This document shows, one piece after another, positions 33,400 through 42,962 of a stretch of 64,000 bases of DNA. A model generated the notes under the pieces. The model saw nothing but the letters and a program-made list of their open reading frames with translations. It had not been told where the DNA came from and did no database searches. A program made the translations under genes and the position numbers. The DNA comes from Hwanghaeella grinnelliae. GTDB lineage: Bacteria; Pseudomonadota; Alphaproteobacteria; UBA8366; Aestuariispiraceae. How positions within the stretch are numbered: position 1 is the stretch's first letter; the number at the start of each line of letters is the position of its first letter. The stretch is taken from NCBI RefSeq assembly GCF_004005845.1, contig NZ_SADE01000004.1, positions 496,001 through 560,000 on the forward strand, in the 5' to 3' direction.

Positions 33400-34662
33400 C
33401 TATGCGGCTTTTTTCGCCGGCTTTTTAGCCTGCAGATCTTGGTCATGGGTCCGGATCCATTTTTTGACGACCGGCGCGATCTGGTTGCGCCATTTGCTGC
33501 CGTTGAAAATACCGTAATGGCCGGCAGCCTTCTGAAGGTGATACAGCTTTTTGTCGTCCGATAGTCCGGTGGCCAGTTTTAGCGCGGCTTTGGTTTGGCC
33601 CACACCGGAGATGTCATCCAACTCACCTTCGACGCAGAGAAGCGCCGTCCGGTCAATCTTACCAACGTCCACCGGGTGCCAGCGCGCCATCATTTCACCC
33701 TTTGGCAAAGCGTGGTCCTGGAACACGGTCTTCACGGTTTGCAGATAGTATTCCGCCGGCAGATCCATCACCGCACGATATTCTTCATAGAACGCGATCT
33801 TCTTCTCCGCGGCGTCATCGTCGCCCTGAACAAGATGATCGAACAGTTCATGATACGACGCCAAATGCCGGTCCAGATTCATGGAGATGAAGTTCGTCAA
33901 CTGAATGAAGCCCGGATAAACCTTCCGCATCGCGCCCGGATAAGGAAGGGGAACATTGACGATGACGTTTCGCTCGAACCACTCGATCGTATGTTCCTTG
34001 GCCAGTTTGTTGACTGCGGTCGGGGATTCGCGCGTGTCGATCGGTCCGCCCATCATGGTCAGCGTCGCCGGTGCGCAAAGATCGCCCCAGCCTGACATGA
34101 TCGCGGTTGCGGCAAGCGACGGGACAGCAGGCTGACAAACCGCGATCACATGCGTGTTTGGGCCAAGAACGTGAAGAAAATCAACCAGGTAGTCGATATA
34201 GTCGTTCAGGTTGAACTTGTCTTCCGTCACCGGGATCATCCGTGGATCCTGCCAGTCGGTGATATAGACTTCGTGGTCGGGGATCATTTCCTCGACCGTG
34301 CCACGCAACAGCGTGGCGTAGTGGCCGCTTAACGGTGCGACGATCAGAAGTTTGGGATCGTTGCGCTTACGGGCCAGCTTCCGTTTGAAATGCACCAGAT
34401 GACAGAACGTGCGATGCACAACGGTCTCATACTCGACGTCAACTTCTTTGCCGTCGATCACCGTTGTGTCCAAATCCCATTCCGGTTTGCCAAAACGGCG
34501 GGTCAGGTGTTCGAACAAGTCTGCGGTGGACATCATCGTCCGACCGGCATTGGTATAAGCTAATGGATTCATAGGGTTGCGCATCGCCAAGCGAGCGCCT
34601 TGAGCCAACATACGGCTCGGCGCCATCATCATGCGCTGCATTTCATGCATGTAATAGAGCAT
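33400..34662 (-). CDS. phaZ: Intracellular polyhydroxyalkanoate depolymerase
   Basis: A 420-residue alpha/beta-hydrolase of the PhaZ1 family, which mobilises stored polyhydroxybutyrate. The nucleophile elbow has Cys in place of Ser (VIAVCQPAVPSLAA, about 160-173), as in Cupriavidus-type PhaZ1. The C-terminal catalytic region is also visible (CVEGELDDISGVGQT; KAAGHYGIFNGSKWR with the His, about 382-396). The length is typical. It is monocistronic on this strand, and the SDR gene at 34859 diverges from it. Confidence 0.92.
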   Translation of the reverse strand: MLYYMHEMQRMMMAPSRMLAQGARLAMRNPMNPLAYTNAGRTMMSTADLFEHLTRRFGKPEWDLDTTVIDGKEVDVEYETVVHRTFCHLVHFKRKLARKRNDPKLLIVAPLSGHYATLLRGTVEEMIPDHEVYITDWQDPRMIPVTEDKFNLNDYIDYLVDFLHVLGPNTHVIAVCQPAVPSLAATAIMSGWGDLCAPATLTMMGGPIDTRESPTAVNKLAKEHTIEWFERNVIVNVPLPYPGAMRKVYPGFIQLTNFISMNLDRHLASYHELFDHLVQGDDDAAEKKIAFYEEYRAVMDLPAEYYLQTVKTVFQDHALPKGEMMARWHPVDVGKIDRTALLCVEGELDDISGVGQTKAALKLATGLSDDKKLYHLQKAAGHYGIFNGSKWRNQIAPVVKKWIRTHDQDLQAKKPAKKAA

Positions 34663-34858
34663 CTAAAATCCCGCTGAATTATTTGAATATGCGCTTAGTT
34701 TGCGTTGCAACAGTATGCGTCCCGCACCGCAACTGGGCAATCCTGCAAATTGCCTATGCCGGGCAAATCTGCCTTGCTTGGCCTGTTTACGCTACAGAGG
34801 TAACGAATTCCTTAAAATTCTAATATTTTGCCGAGGACTAGGCGGAGAGGGAGGGACT

Positions 34859-35617
34859 ATGAGGCTTTCCGGCAAGGGGGCGTTCATCACCGGCGGGGCA
34901 TCGGGCCTGGGCTATGGCTGCGCGGAAGCGTTCCTGAATGAAGGCGCGCGCGTCGTGATCGCGGATGTGGATGCGGAAAAAGGGGCGCAGGCCGCCGAAA
35001 AGCTGGGGGAAAAAGCGTTCTTCCTAAAGCTTGATGTCTCGGTTGAGGAGGAATGGGTTACCGCCTTGCGGGAGGCGGAAACATGGCTCGGAAAACTGCA
35101 CACGCTAGTGAATTCGGCGGGAATCGCCTTCTTCCTGGATGTCGAAAAGACAAGCCTGGACGATTGGCGCCGGATGATGGCGGTGAACCTGGACGGTGTG
35201 TTCCTCGGCTGTAAGCACGGCATTGCCCCCATTGAACGGGCCGGCGGAGGCTCGATCATCAATCTGTCCTCGATCAGTGGCATTATCGGCGGCGCGAACC
35301 TGGCGGCCTACAATGCCAGCAAGGGCGGCGTCAGGCTGCTGTCAAAATCCGTGGCACTGCATTGCGCCCGCAAAGGGACAGGGGTGCGATGCAATTCCGT
35401 GCACCCAACCTTCGTCCAGACGCCGATGGTCGACGAATTTGTCGCCAAGACAAAGAACCCGGAACGCACCCGCGCCGCTTTGGTCGCGCAGATTCCCATT
35501 GGCCGAATCGGGGAACCCGCGGATGTTGCCGCGATGGCGGTCTATCTCGCCTCCGACGAGTCTAGCTTCGTCACGGGGGCGGAAATGGTGCTGGATGGCG
35601 GGCTAAGCGCCCAGTAG
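34859..35617 (+). CDS. SDR-family NAD(P)-dependent dehydrogenase
   Basis: A 252-residue classical short-chain dehydrogenase. It has the cofactor motif GGASGLG (about 12-18), an NSAG motif, the catalytic Ser in INLSSISG and the YNASKGG active-site Tyr/Lys (about 150-156). I chose the ATG at 34859 because GAGGGAG precedes it; the open frame extends upstream without a ribosome-binding site. It is divergent from the PHA depolymerase gene, so a role in 3-hydroxyacyl oxidation (3-hydroxybutyrate-dehydrogenase-like) is conceivable, but the sequence does not fix the substrate. Confidence 0.85.
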   Translation: MRLSGKGAFITGGASGLGYGCAEAFLNEGARVVIADVDAEKGAQAAEKLGEKAFFLKLDVSVEEEWVTALREAETWLGKLHTLVNSAGIAFFLDVEKTSLDDWRRMMAVNLDGVFLGCKHGIAPIERAGGGSIINLSSISGIIGGANLAAYNASKGGVRLLSKSVALHCARKGTGVRCNSVHPTFVQTPMVDEFVAKTKNPERTRAALVAQIPIGRIGEPADVAAMAVYLASDESSFVTGAEMVLDGGLSAQ

Positions 35618-35650
35618 AGGAAAGAGCCTGCGGACCTTGATGCGGTTGAT

Positions 35651-36922
35651 CTATTTGGCGGCGAAGCCGAATTCCTCGTCGAAGGCGTTATAGCTGACGA
35701 CGGATTGCGGTTCGGCCACGCCTTTCATCGCGTGCTTCCCGCGGGGCGTCACAGGGACATCGGCGATCCGGCCCATTTCCTCCGAAAGAAGCAGGGGAAT
35801 GCCTAGTTCCTTGGTGAGGGATTCCAACCGCGATGTCCGGTTGACGGCAGGGCCCATGACGGTGAAGTCCAAGCGGCCCGGCGCGCCGACGTTGCCATAG
35901 ACGACATGGCCGAAATGAAGACCGACACCGAAACGGGTTTCCGGTTTTTTATCCCGCCGCCGAAGGCTGTTCATGACCGCCAGGCTGCTGAACGCGTCTA
36001 CCGCAGCGTCCAGGGCGGCCCGGCAGGCGTCACGGCGTGCGGTTTCAGGATGCTTGCCCTCTTGAACAGGGAAGACAATCAACATCGCGTCACCGATGAA
36101 ACGCAGGATTTCTCCGCCATAGGCGGTGACGGCGGTGTGGACGTGTTCGAAATAGGCGTTCAGCAGGTCGAGGACATCGTCGGCGGTATAGGCCTCGGTC
36201 AGGTGAGTGAATTCCCGTAGATCGCTGAACCACAGGGCCGCGTCGATTTCTTCGCCGTCACCCCGTTTTATGAGGCCGGCGAAGACTTTCCTGCCGGTTC
36301 GCGGTCCAAGATAGGTATCCAACAGCCCGACCGCGATGGTGTGTGTGACGAGAACCTCGACAATGGGGCCCAGATGTTTCACCAGCCTGTCAAATTTGGC
36401 GATATCGCTTTCCGTGAACCCGCCCGGTACATCCGTGTTGACCAGGAAAGTGCTCTGCCGTTGGAAGGTGAAAGGAATAATCTGCCCGTAATAGTCGGTC
36501 ACGCCGGCCTTGGCCAAGTCGAACAGCACCTGATGATCCCGGTCGGGGTCTAGGTCGGTTAGTTTGCGGTGATAAGGCTTGCCGGTCGTAACGATGGTTT
36601 CGATCGGGCTGCCCCTGTACGCATCTGTCGACCAGATATTGTGATCCGACCGACGGTGGGAAATCATTCCCTTGCCGCGTTCCCAAAGCACGCGTTCAGC
36701 CGAGAATTGCGGATGCAGTGTTCGAAATGTCATGACCAGACGCATGATTGGCGCATCCGCTGCAACCAAGGCGCGAGCCAAGCCGGACGTGAATTCGTCC
36801 AAGGATTGGCACTTGCGACCATCGTCAATCATCCAATCGATGACGGTGTCGAGGTCCCAGTTTTTACCGCTCAAATCAACATTCCCCGATATGCCCGCCC
36901 TGTTTGCCTTGGCTTCATTCAA
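35651..36922 (-). CDS. Class III adenylate/guanylate cyclase
   Basis: A 423-residue protein whose C-terminal half (about 225-400) is a class III nucleotide cyclase domain: ALWFSDLREFTHLTE (first metal-binding Asp), GGEILRFIGDAMLIVFP (second Asp) and NRTSRLESLTKEL. The N-terminal half is unrecognised, perhaps a GAF-like sensor of the kind found in many alphaproteobacterial cyclases. The start is TTG at 36922, overlapping the ModC TGA (TTGA). Two cyclic-nucleotide-binding proteins are encoded at 51.7-52.7 kb. The link to the molybdate operon is by position only. Confidence 0.87.
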   Translation of the reverse strand: MNEAKANRAGISGNVDLSGKNWDLDTVIDWMIDDGRKCQSLDEFTSGLARALVAADAPIMRLVMTFRTLHPQFSAERVLWERGKGMISHRRSDHNIWSTDAYRGSPIETIVTTGKPYHRKLTDLDPDRDHQVLFDLAKAGVTDYYGQIIPFTFQRQSTFLVNTDVPGGFTESDIAKFDRLVKHLGPIVEVLVTHTIAVGLLDTYLGPRTGRKVFAGLIKRGDGEEIDAALWFSDLREFTHLTEAYTADDVLDLLNAYFEHVHTAVTAYGGEILRFIGDAMLIVFPVQEGKHPETARRDACRAALDAAVDAFSSLAVMNSLRRRDKKPETRFGVGLHFGHVVYGNVGAPGRLDFTVMGPAVNRTSRLESLTKELGIPLLLSEEMGRIADVPVTPRGKHAMKGVAEPQSVVSYNAFDEEFGFAAK

Positions 36923-38061
36923 CTGTACCGCGCCGCGTGTTCTGAACCGGCACCGCGTCCAAGCGTATGTTTATCGATGGCAACCGCTTTGATCAGCGCA
37001 TAGACAAGAGAACCGGTCCGCAGTCCCAATTCGTCGAGCGATTTCCGCGTGATCCTGACGCGCAGGGGTGCACCGATGTCGACGGAGACTTCCACCATTG
37101 CGTCCGCGGCGGCGTCGCTGCGTGTATGTATGCGCTCCCCAATCTCACGAACAGTGCCGCTCAAGATATTTTGAAAGCTTGTCCCGGTGGGGCGCTCTAT
37201 GGCCAGTGCCACGTCACGCGCGCGGATTCGCAAGCGAAGCGATTGTCCGGGGGGAAGCGATAGCTGCGGAACCCGGATGTCGCCGCCGGGCGTGTCCAGC
37301 ACTGTCAGTCCATAATCGGCGTCCTGGTCCTTGACCGTCGCGGCCAGCACGGACCCCGCCTCGTAACGTCCGGTGAGGGGGTAGAGATCGAGCCTGCTGG
37401 TGATATCGCCGACATCGCCGCTGGCGGCGACACGTCCATCGTCGATCAGCACCATGACATCGGCCAGCCTCACCACTTCCTCGATGGAATGGCTGACATA
37501 TATGATCGGCAGGCCCAACTCGTCCCGCAAGCGCTGGATGAAGGGGAGGATTTCGGCCTTCCGAGCCCCGTCCAGAGAGGCCAGCGGTTCGTCCATCAAC
37601 AAGATCCGTGGATTTGAAAGGATGGTTCGTCCGATCGAAACGCGTTGTTTTTCCCCACCCGACAGCTCACCGGGGCGGCGTGTAAGAAGATGCCCGATAT
37701 CCAACAGATCGGTGATCTGGCCCAAGTCGAAACGTGTTTCCGATTGCCGGCCCGCACCGTAGAGCAGGTTCGATTTCACCGTCATATGGGGAAACAGCCG
37801 GGCATCCTGGAAGACGTAACCGACATCCCGCCGATAGGGCGGTATGTCGACCCCGGCCGCGCTGTCGAACAGGACACGTCCGTCAATCGCGACCTTCCCC
37901 GCGTCGGGGCGCAACAAGCCGGCGATCATGTTGATGATGCTGGTCTTGCCGCAACCCGATTTGCCGAACAGGGCGACGATGCCGGATTCCTCCGGCTCGA
38001 TAACGATCTCCGCATCGATCGCGAAGGAGGGGAAATGCTTCCTGGCGCGAAGCTCTATCAT
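36919..38061 (-). CDS. modC: Molybdate ABC transporter ATP-binding protein (ModC)
   Basis: A 380-residue ATPase. The N-terminal ABC domain has Walker A GKSGCGKTSIINM (about 34-46), signature LSGGEKQRVSIGR (about 133-145) and Walker B ILLMDEPLASLD. The C-terminal part (about 300-365) is a TOBE/Mop-like molybdate-binding domain (NILSGTVREIGE ... LRTGSLVYALIKAVAI). The ATG overlaps the ModB TGA (ATGA). With ModA and ModB it forms the high-affinity molybdate importer. It is coupled to the downstream cyclase gene by a TTGA overlap. Confidence 0.93.
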   Translation of the reverse strand: MIELRARKHFPSFAIDAEIVIEPEESGIVALFGKSGCGKTSIINMIAGLLRPDAGKVAIDGRVLFDSAAGVDIPPYRRDVGYVFQDARLFPHMTVKSNLLYGAGRQSETRFDLGQITDLLDIGHLLTRRPGELSGGEKQRVSIGRTILSNPRILLMDEPLASLDGARKAEILPFIQRLRDELGLPIIYVSHSIEEVVRLADVMVLIDDGRVAASGDVGDITSRLDLYPLTGRYEAGSVLAATVKDQDADYGLTVLDTPGGDIRVPQLSLPPGQSLRLRIRARDVALAIERPTGTSFQNILSGTVREIGERIHTRSDAAADAMVEVSVDIGAPLRVRITRKSLDELGLRTGSLVYALIKAVAIDKHTLGRGAGSEHAARYS

Positions 38062-38759
38062 TCCGTCCCCCCGATCGATCGTCGGATCCGTCGCGCCATA
38101 TATTCCGAAGCAATCATGGCGATAAGCGCCACAGCGATGGATATTGCGGCCAAGCGCGCAGCCGCGGCTTCACCGCCGGGCGTTTGGATTTGGGCGTAGA
38201 GCGCTAGTGGAATGGTCTGGGTCTCGCCGGGAATGTTCGAGACAAAGGTGATTGTCGCGCCAAATTCGCCGAGCGCCCGGGCAAAGGCCAGCAGGGCGCC
38301 GACGAGAATGCCGGGTGAGATCAGCGGCATGGTGACGGTCGCAAACACTTTCAGCGGCTGCGCCCCCAAGGTCTTCGCGGCGTCTTCCAGGCCACGGTCG
38401 ACGCTTTCGATGGCAAGCCGCATTGCGCGGACAGCCAGCGGCAGCGCCATGACTGCAGCGGCAACGGCGGCGCCTTTCCAGGTGAAGGCGATGCTGATCC
38501 CGAAAACGTCGTAGAGCCAAGCCCCGACAACGCCTTTCCGGCCGAGCAGAACAAGCAACAGATAGCCGACGACGACCGGTGGGACGACCAGGGGGAGATG
38601 GATCAGCCCATCGACCAATGCCTTGCCGGGAAACCGGAAGCGCGCCAACAGGAAAGCGAGGGCCAAGGCGACCGGCAGGCAGCCGAGCATGGAAACGACG
38701 GCGACGCGGAGACTCAGCGCCAATGCCTCCCACTCAGCCGGGGAAAGAAGATCCGTCAC
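38058..38759 (-). CDS. modB: Molybdate ABC transporter permease (ModB)
   Basis: A 233-residue inner-membrane permease with about five or six hydrophobic helices. The binding-protein-dependent EAA-type loop is DAAKTLGAQPLKVFATVTMPLISPGILVGALLAFARALGEFG split over about 142-185. The PLVVPPVVVGYLLLVLLG segment is a ModB hallmark. It lies 17 bp after the ModA gene and overlaps ModC. The length is normal. Confidence 0.93.
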   Translation of the reverse strand: MTDLLSPAEWEALALSLRVAVVSMLGCLPVALALAFLLARFRFPGKALVDGLIHLPLVVPPVVVGYLLLVLLGRKGVVGAWLYDVFGISIAFTWKGAAVAAAVMALPLAVRAMRLAIESVDRGLEDAAKTLGAQPLKVFATVTMPLISPGILVGALLAFARALGEFGATITFVSNIPGETQTIPLALYAQIQTPGGEAAAARLAAISIAVALIAMIASEYMARRIRRSIGGTE

Positions 38760-38776
38760 CCGTAACTACCCTCACG

Positions 38777-39547
38777 TCACTGTCTTGCCGATAGCGGTTC
38801 GAAACCATAGCGACGAAACATGGCGGCGGCATCCCCGGTCTGCAAGGCGTTCAGCAAGCCTTGCGCCTTTTCGCTGAGCAGTACTGATCGATAGACAACG
38901 GGATCGTACAGGCCGGGGCTTATTTCCTCGGCAATTCGTAACTTGGTAGATGCCACCGCGTCGCTTCTATAGACGATCGCGCCGTCGACCTCGCCCCGTT
39001 CCGCGAAAGCAACTGCCATCCTGACATTGGCGCCGAAAACCAGACGCGGTGACAGCTTGTCCCAGATTTTCAAGGTTTCCAGGGCTTGCTTGGCATATTG
39101 CCCGGCGGGCACATGGGCGGGATCGCCGATCATCAGCCGGCCGCTTTCGGCGAAGTCCTTTAGCGTCACTGTCGCCTTGGCTTCCGCGGGCACGACCAAA
39201 ACAAGACTGCTGGAGAGCAGATCGACGGTCCGATCCGCGGGGATGCCATTCTCTTCGATCAACCAGGCCGCCCATCGCGGGTTGGCGGAAATGTACAAAT
39301 CCGCGGGAGACCCTTGCGCGATTTGGCGCGCCAACGTGCCGCTGCTGGCGTAGATGGTGAGAATTCGGTTCCCGTCGATTTCGCCGCCGTAGCCCAGGAT
39401 GAATTCTGAAAGCACCGGTTGCAGGCTTGCGGCCGCCATCAGGTAAATGTCGCCCGCGCGCGCCGATTGGCCGGATGATGCGATTTGGCCGACCAGTACG
39501 GCACAGCCCAATAACCCGGATAGCAGAAGGCCTGTCAGGCGGCGCAT
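38777..39547 (-). CDS. modA: Molybdate ABC transporter substrate-binding protein (ModA)
   Basis: A 256-residue exported binding protein. After the signal peptide (about 1-32) the mature start IYLMAAASLQPVLSEF and the IYASSGTLARQIAQGSPADLYISANPRW segment (about 65-92) match ModA, whose Ser and Tyr residues bind the oxyanion. It starts 7 bp after the stop of the PLP lyase gene, so it may be co-transcribed with that gene and with modB-modC-cyclase. No ModE or molybdenum-cofactor riboswitch was seen. Confidence 0.92.
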   Translation of the reverse strand: MRRLTGLLLSGLLGCAVLVGQIASSGQSARAGDIYLMAAASLQPVLSEFILGYGGEIDGNRILTIYASSGTLARQIAQGSPADLYISANPRWAAWLIEENGIPADRTVDLLSSSLVLVVPAEAKATVTLKDFAESGRLMIGDPAHVPAGQYAKQALETLKIWDKLSPRLVFGANVRMAVAFAERGEVDGAIVYRSDAVASTKLRIAEEISPGLYDPVVYRSVLLSEKAQGLLNALQTGDAAAMFRRYGFEPLSARQ

Positions 39548-39553
39548 TGTGGC

Positions 39554-40711
39554 CTAGCGCCGAGCCGAATTGAGGCGATCGAACCCAGCCGTCAGGTCGT
39601 CGATCAGGTCCGCGGTGTCTTCCAGTCCCACATGCATCCGCAAGGTGGTGCCGCCGGCTTCCCATTTTGTCGCGCTGCGCATTTTGGATGGGTCGCTGGG
39701 CAGGATCAGGCTTTCATATCCACCCCAGCTGGCCCCCATGCCGAACAGCGCCAATCCGTCCAGCATCGCGCCCAGCGCGGCGCGGTCGGTGCAGTCGACA
39801 ACGAAGCCGAACAACCCGCTGGCCCCCGTGAAATCACGCTTCCAGATCTCATGCCCGGGATCCTCCGGCAGGGCGGGGTGCATGACCCGGATCACCTCCG
39901 GCCGGTCGCGCAGCCATTCGGCCATTTTGATGCCGTTCTCGTGCTGACGGTTCATGCGCACCGCCATGGTCCGCAAACCGCGCGTGCCCAGATAGACATC
40001 GTCCGGACCGGCGCAATTGCCCTGCTGCAGGAAGGTGTCCAGCACCTTCGGATAAGCGGCTTGGTTGCAGGCGATGGTGCCCAGCATCGCGTCGGAATGG
40101 CCGACGATGTATTTCGTGGCGGCCTGGACCGAGACATCGACACCCAGCGTCAACGGTTTGAAGAAATACCCGCCCGACCACGTGTTATCGATGGCGGTCG
40201 GCACACCGTGCTTTTTCGCGGCGGCGACGATGGCGGGCACGTCCTGCATCTCAAATGTCAGCGACCCCGGGGATTCCATCCAGATCAGATTGGTGTTCGG
40301 GCGGATCAGCGCCTCGATCCCATTGCCGATCAACGGGTCGTAGTATTCCGCTTCGATGCCGAGGCGCGCGAGCAACCCGCTGGCGAACTTGCGGGTCGGG
40401 AAATAGGTGCTGTCGGTCAGCAGGACATGGCCGCCGGCCTGGACAAAGCTCATCAGCGTGGTGGTCACCGCCGCCAGACCCGAGGGGGCAAGCACCGTGC
40501 CATGTGCTTGTTCCAAGGCGGAAACAGCCTCTTCCAGCGTAGATGTTGTCGGCGTGCCTTTCCGACCGTAAACATATTTCCGGTCGCGACTGTCGAAATC
40601 CGCCAGAGTCGGAAACAGGATCGTGGAAGCGTGATACACAGGGGTGTTCACGGCGCCATGGTTCTCATGGGGATGCCGGCCCGCATGGGTCAGTTTTGTA
40701 TCGTCTTTCAT
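39554..40711 (-). CDS. metC: Cystathionine beta-lyase (PLP-dependent trans-sulfuration enzyme)
   Basis: A 385-residue member of the Cys/Met-metabolism PLP family. The PLP lysine lies in VQAATKYIVGHSDAMLG (about 200-216), with YGRKGTPTTSTLEEAVSALEQ near the N-terminus (phosphate-contacting Tyr and Arg) and GLEDTADLIDDL near the end. The sequence is closest to MetC of Alphaproteobacteria, which splits cystathionine into homocysteine, pyruvate and ammonia. It is only 6 bp upstream of modA on the same strand and 88 bp from the divergent oxidoreductase gene. Confidence 0.87.
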   Translation of the reverse strand: MKDDTKLTHAGRHPHENHGAVNTPVYHASTILFPTLADFDSRDRKYVYGRKGTPTTSTLEEAVSALEQAHGTVLAPSGLAAVTTTLMSFVQAGGHVLLTDSTYFPTRKFASGLLARLGIEAEYYDPLIGNGIEALIRPNTNLIWMESPGSLTFEMQDVPAIVAAAKKHGVPTAIDNTWSGGYFFKPLTLGVDVSVQAATKYIVGHSDAMLGTIACNQAAYPKVLDTFLQQGNCAGPDDVYLGTRGLRTMAVRMNRQHENGIKMAEWLRDRPEVIRVMHPALPEDPGHEIWKRDFTGASGLFGFVVDCTDRAALGAMLDGLALFGMGASWGGYESLILPSDPSKMRSATKWEAGGTTLRMHVGLEDTADLIDDLTAGFDRLNSARR

Positions 40712-40799
40712 AACAAGGCTCGGTGATTTCGTGTCGTTGGGTGGCGGCTAGAGTGCAGTGCGCTGCACCGGGGAGCAAGCGCCAGACAAGGAAGTAGGC

Positions 40800-41909
40800 A
40801 TGGAAGAAGCGGAAGTCGAAACAGTTGTGATCGGGGCCGGTGTCGTCGGGCTTTCCTGTGCGCGGTCGCTCGCGATGGCGGGCGATGACGTCATCGTACT
40901 GGAGGCGGCGGACGCGATCGGCACGGAAACCAGCAGCCGGAACAGCGAAGTCATCCATGCAGGCATCTATTATCCGACCGGCAGCGACAAGGCGCAGCTC
41001 TGTGTCGAGGGTAAATGGATGCTCTACGACTATTGCGCCAGCCACGGCGTGCCGCATTCCAATTGCGGCAAGCTGATCGTCGCGACGGAAGACGCGCATC
41101 TGGAAAAGCTTCAGGCGATCCTGGACAAGGGCGCGGAAAACGGTGTCGACGACCTTGAACAGATCGGTGCCAACCACGCGATTGCGATGGAACCGGCGCT
41201 GTCCTGTGTCGCGGCCATCAATTCGCCCTCGACCGGCATCGTGGACTCCCATTCTCTGATGCTCGCCTATCAGGGCGACGCGGAAGATCATGGGGCGATG
41301 ATCGCCTTCAATTCCCCGGTGATCCGGGGTGAGGTGACACCGACCGGAACCGTGCTGGATGTGGGGGGTGAGAACCCGATGCGCTTGCGCGCCAAGAAGG
41401 TGGTGAACTCCGCCGGCCTGCACGCCATGAAGCTGGCGGCGATGATTGAAGGTCTCGATCCGGCGAAGATTCCACCGACCTTCTATTGCAAGGGCAGCTA
41501 CTTCACCATGGCGCGGAAAAGCCCCTTCAAAGGTCTGATCTATCCCATGCCGCAGGCGGCGGGCCTCGGCGTCCATGTCACGCTCGACATGGGCGGGCAG
41601 ATCCGCTTTGGACCGGATATCGAATGGGTGGATGAAATCGATTACGAGGTAGACCCCGCGCGCGGCGACAGCTTCTATGAAGCCGTGCGCGCCTATTGGC
41701 CGGATTTGCCGGACGGCGCTTTGGAACCCGGTTATTCCGGCATCCGTCCGAAAATTGCCAAGCCCGGCGGTGCGGGCCTGGATTTCATGATCCAGGGACC
41801 GGAAGAAACCGGCGTGGACGGTTTCGTGAACCTGTTCGGAATCGAGTCCCCCGGGCTGACCTCTTCGCTCGCCATCGGCAAGCGGGTGCAGGGCCTGCTG
41901 GCCCCTTAA
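40800..41909 (+). CDS. FAD-dependent oxidoreductase, L-2-hydroxyglutarate oxidase-like
   Basis: A 369-residue DAO-family flavoprotein. The FAD motif [20 protein letters not shown] (about 8-27) is followed by [24 protein letters not shown] (about 44-67, in two runs), the signature of L-2-hydroxyglutarate dehydrogenase-type enzymes. The C-terminus [17 protein letters not shown] fits the family. I chose the ATG at 40800 because AAGGAAG precedes it and the FAD motif follows at once. Its TAA shares the palindromic TTAA with the stop of the convergent GNAT gene. The substrate is probably a 2-hydroxy acid. Confidence 0.85.
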   Translation: MEEAEVETVVIGAGVVGLSCARSLAMAGDDVIVLEAADAIGTETSSRNSEVIHAGIYYPTGSDKAQLCVEGKWMLYDYCASHGVPHSNCGKLIVATEDAHLEKLQAILDKGAENGVDDLEQIGANHAIAMEPALSCVAAINSPSTGIVDSHSLMLAYQGDAEDHGAMIAFNSPVIRGEVTPTGTVLDVGGENPMRLRAKKVVNSAGLHAMKLAAMIEGLDPAKIPPTFYCKGSYFTMARKSPFKGLIYPMPQAAGLGVHVTLDMGGQIRFGPDIEWVDEIDYEVDPARGDSFYEAVRAYWPDLPDGALEPGYSGIRPKIAKPGGAGLDFMIQGPEETGVDGFVNLFGIESPGLTSSLAIGKRVQGLLAP

Positions 41910-42934
41910 CCGGGGATGACGCCCAATGCCCTTGGGTCGGGCACCTTGTTCAGTTCCCGTGCATAGGGCGTGAACCCTGCCTTTTGATAGGCGCCCAATG
42001 CGGACGGGTGGTCCAGCGTACAGGTATTGACGGTCAGGCGCTTCGGTGCTGGGTCGCGGTCCCAAGCGCAATGCACGGCCCAATCCAGAAGATAGGGGCC
42101 AAGACCCTTGCCGATGAAGTCGGGCATCAGTCCGAAATAGGCGATGTCGGCCTCGTCGGGCATGTCTCGGAAATCCAATTCTACGAAGCCGGCAGGGACG
42201 CCGCCTTCGGAAAGCACATAGATTTCGACATCCTCGTCGGTGATGATGGCGTGGATCTGTTCGTCGTTCATTTTGCGGCGTTCGTACCATAGCCACGGAT
42301 CGCCGACCGTATGCTGGATATAGCGGTAGTAGCCGACGGTCGGTCTATGCAGACGGACGAGCGAGAGGGGCGACCCCGTCACGGGAATAGGGCGGGGCGG
42401 GGCGGTCGGACGGGACGTCATCTCCAGGAAAGTAACCGTAACGTCCAAAAGCGGCACCGTCGGATCGGCCGGTGTCACCTCGACCGGTGTTTCGGTTTGC
42501 GCAACAGGCGGTTCGACCAGCCATTTCGCCATCAGAATACGGTCTTCATGCGTGTATCCGACTGCTTCATAGAAGGCTGCCACCGGCTTGTTGCTGCCCC
42601 GTATGATCAGTTCCACCTTCGGACAGTCCTGTTCCGCAAGCCAAGCTTCGGCGGCGGACAAAATCTTGCGCCCGGCGCCGGTGCCCCGCAAATCCGGATG
42701 GGTCGCGACGTAATAGAGCCAACCACGATGGCCGTCGAAACCGCACATCGCAGAGGCGACAACGTCATCGCCATCCATACCGACAAAAATCTCCGATGCC
42801 GGCGCACGGCGCGCCAGGGCGATATCGGCGGTCGGGTCGTTCCACGGGCGGACCAAATCACAGGCGGCCCAAAGGGCAACAATGCCTTCTTCGTCCCCAT
42901 CCCGAATGGGTCTGATTTCCATTTCTAAACTCAT
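41906..42934 (-). CDS. Double GNAT-domain acetyltransferase
   Basis: A 342-residue protein made of two acetyltransferase domains. Residues about 5-145 look like YpeA ([44 protein letters not shown]). Residues about 180-325 form a second GNAT domain ([41 protein letters not shown]). I chose the ATG at 42934; the frame extends upstream, but that part overlaps the sulfurtransferase gene end. It follows the sseA gene on the same strand, so it is probably in the cysteine/sulfur gene run. Substrates are unknown. Confidence 0.82.
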   Translation of the reverse strand: MSLEMEIRPIRDGDEEGIVALWAACDLVRPWNDPTADIALARRAPASEIFVGMDGDDVVASAMCGFDGHRGWLYYVATHPDLRGTGAGRKILSAAEAWLAEQDCPKVELIIRGSNKPVAAFYEAVGYTHEDRILMAKWLVEPPVAQTETPVEVTPADPTVPLLDVTVTFLEMTSRPTAPPRPIPVTGSPLSLVRLHRPTVGYYRYIQHTVGDPWLWYERRKMNDEQIHAIITDEDVEIYVLSEGGVPAGFVELDFRDMPDEADIAYFGLMPDFIGKGLGPYLLDWAVHCAWDRDPAPKRLTVNTCTLDHPSALGAYQKAGFTPYARELNKVPDPRALGVIPG

Positions 42935-42962
42935 TTGCTCGATTTTCGAGGTCGCGCGCCTA

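Noticed and set aside
40665-42296. A 543-codon open frame on the minus strand across the FAD oxidoreductase
   Set aside because: The plus-strand oxidoreductase has clear FAD motifs; the antisense product resembles nothing and crosses several real gene ends.
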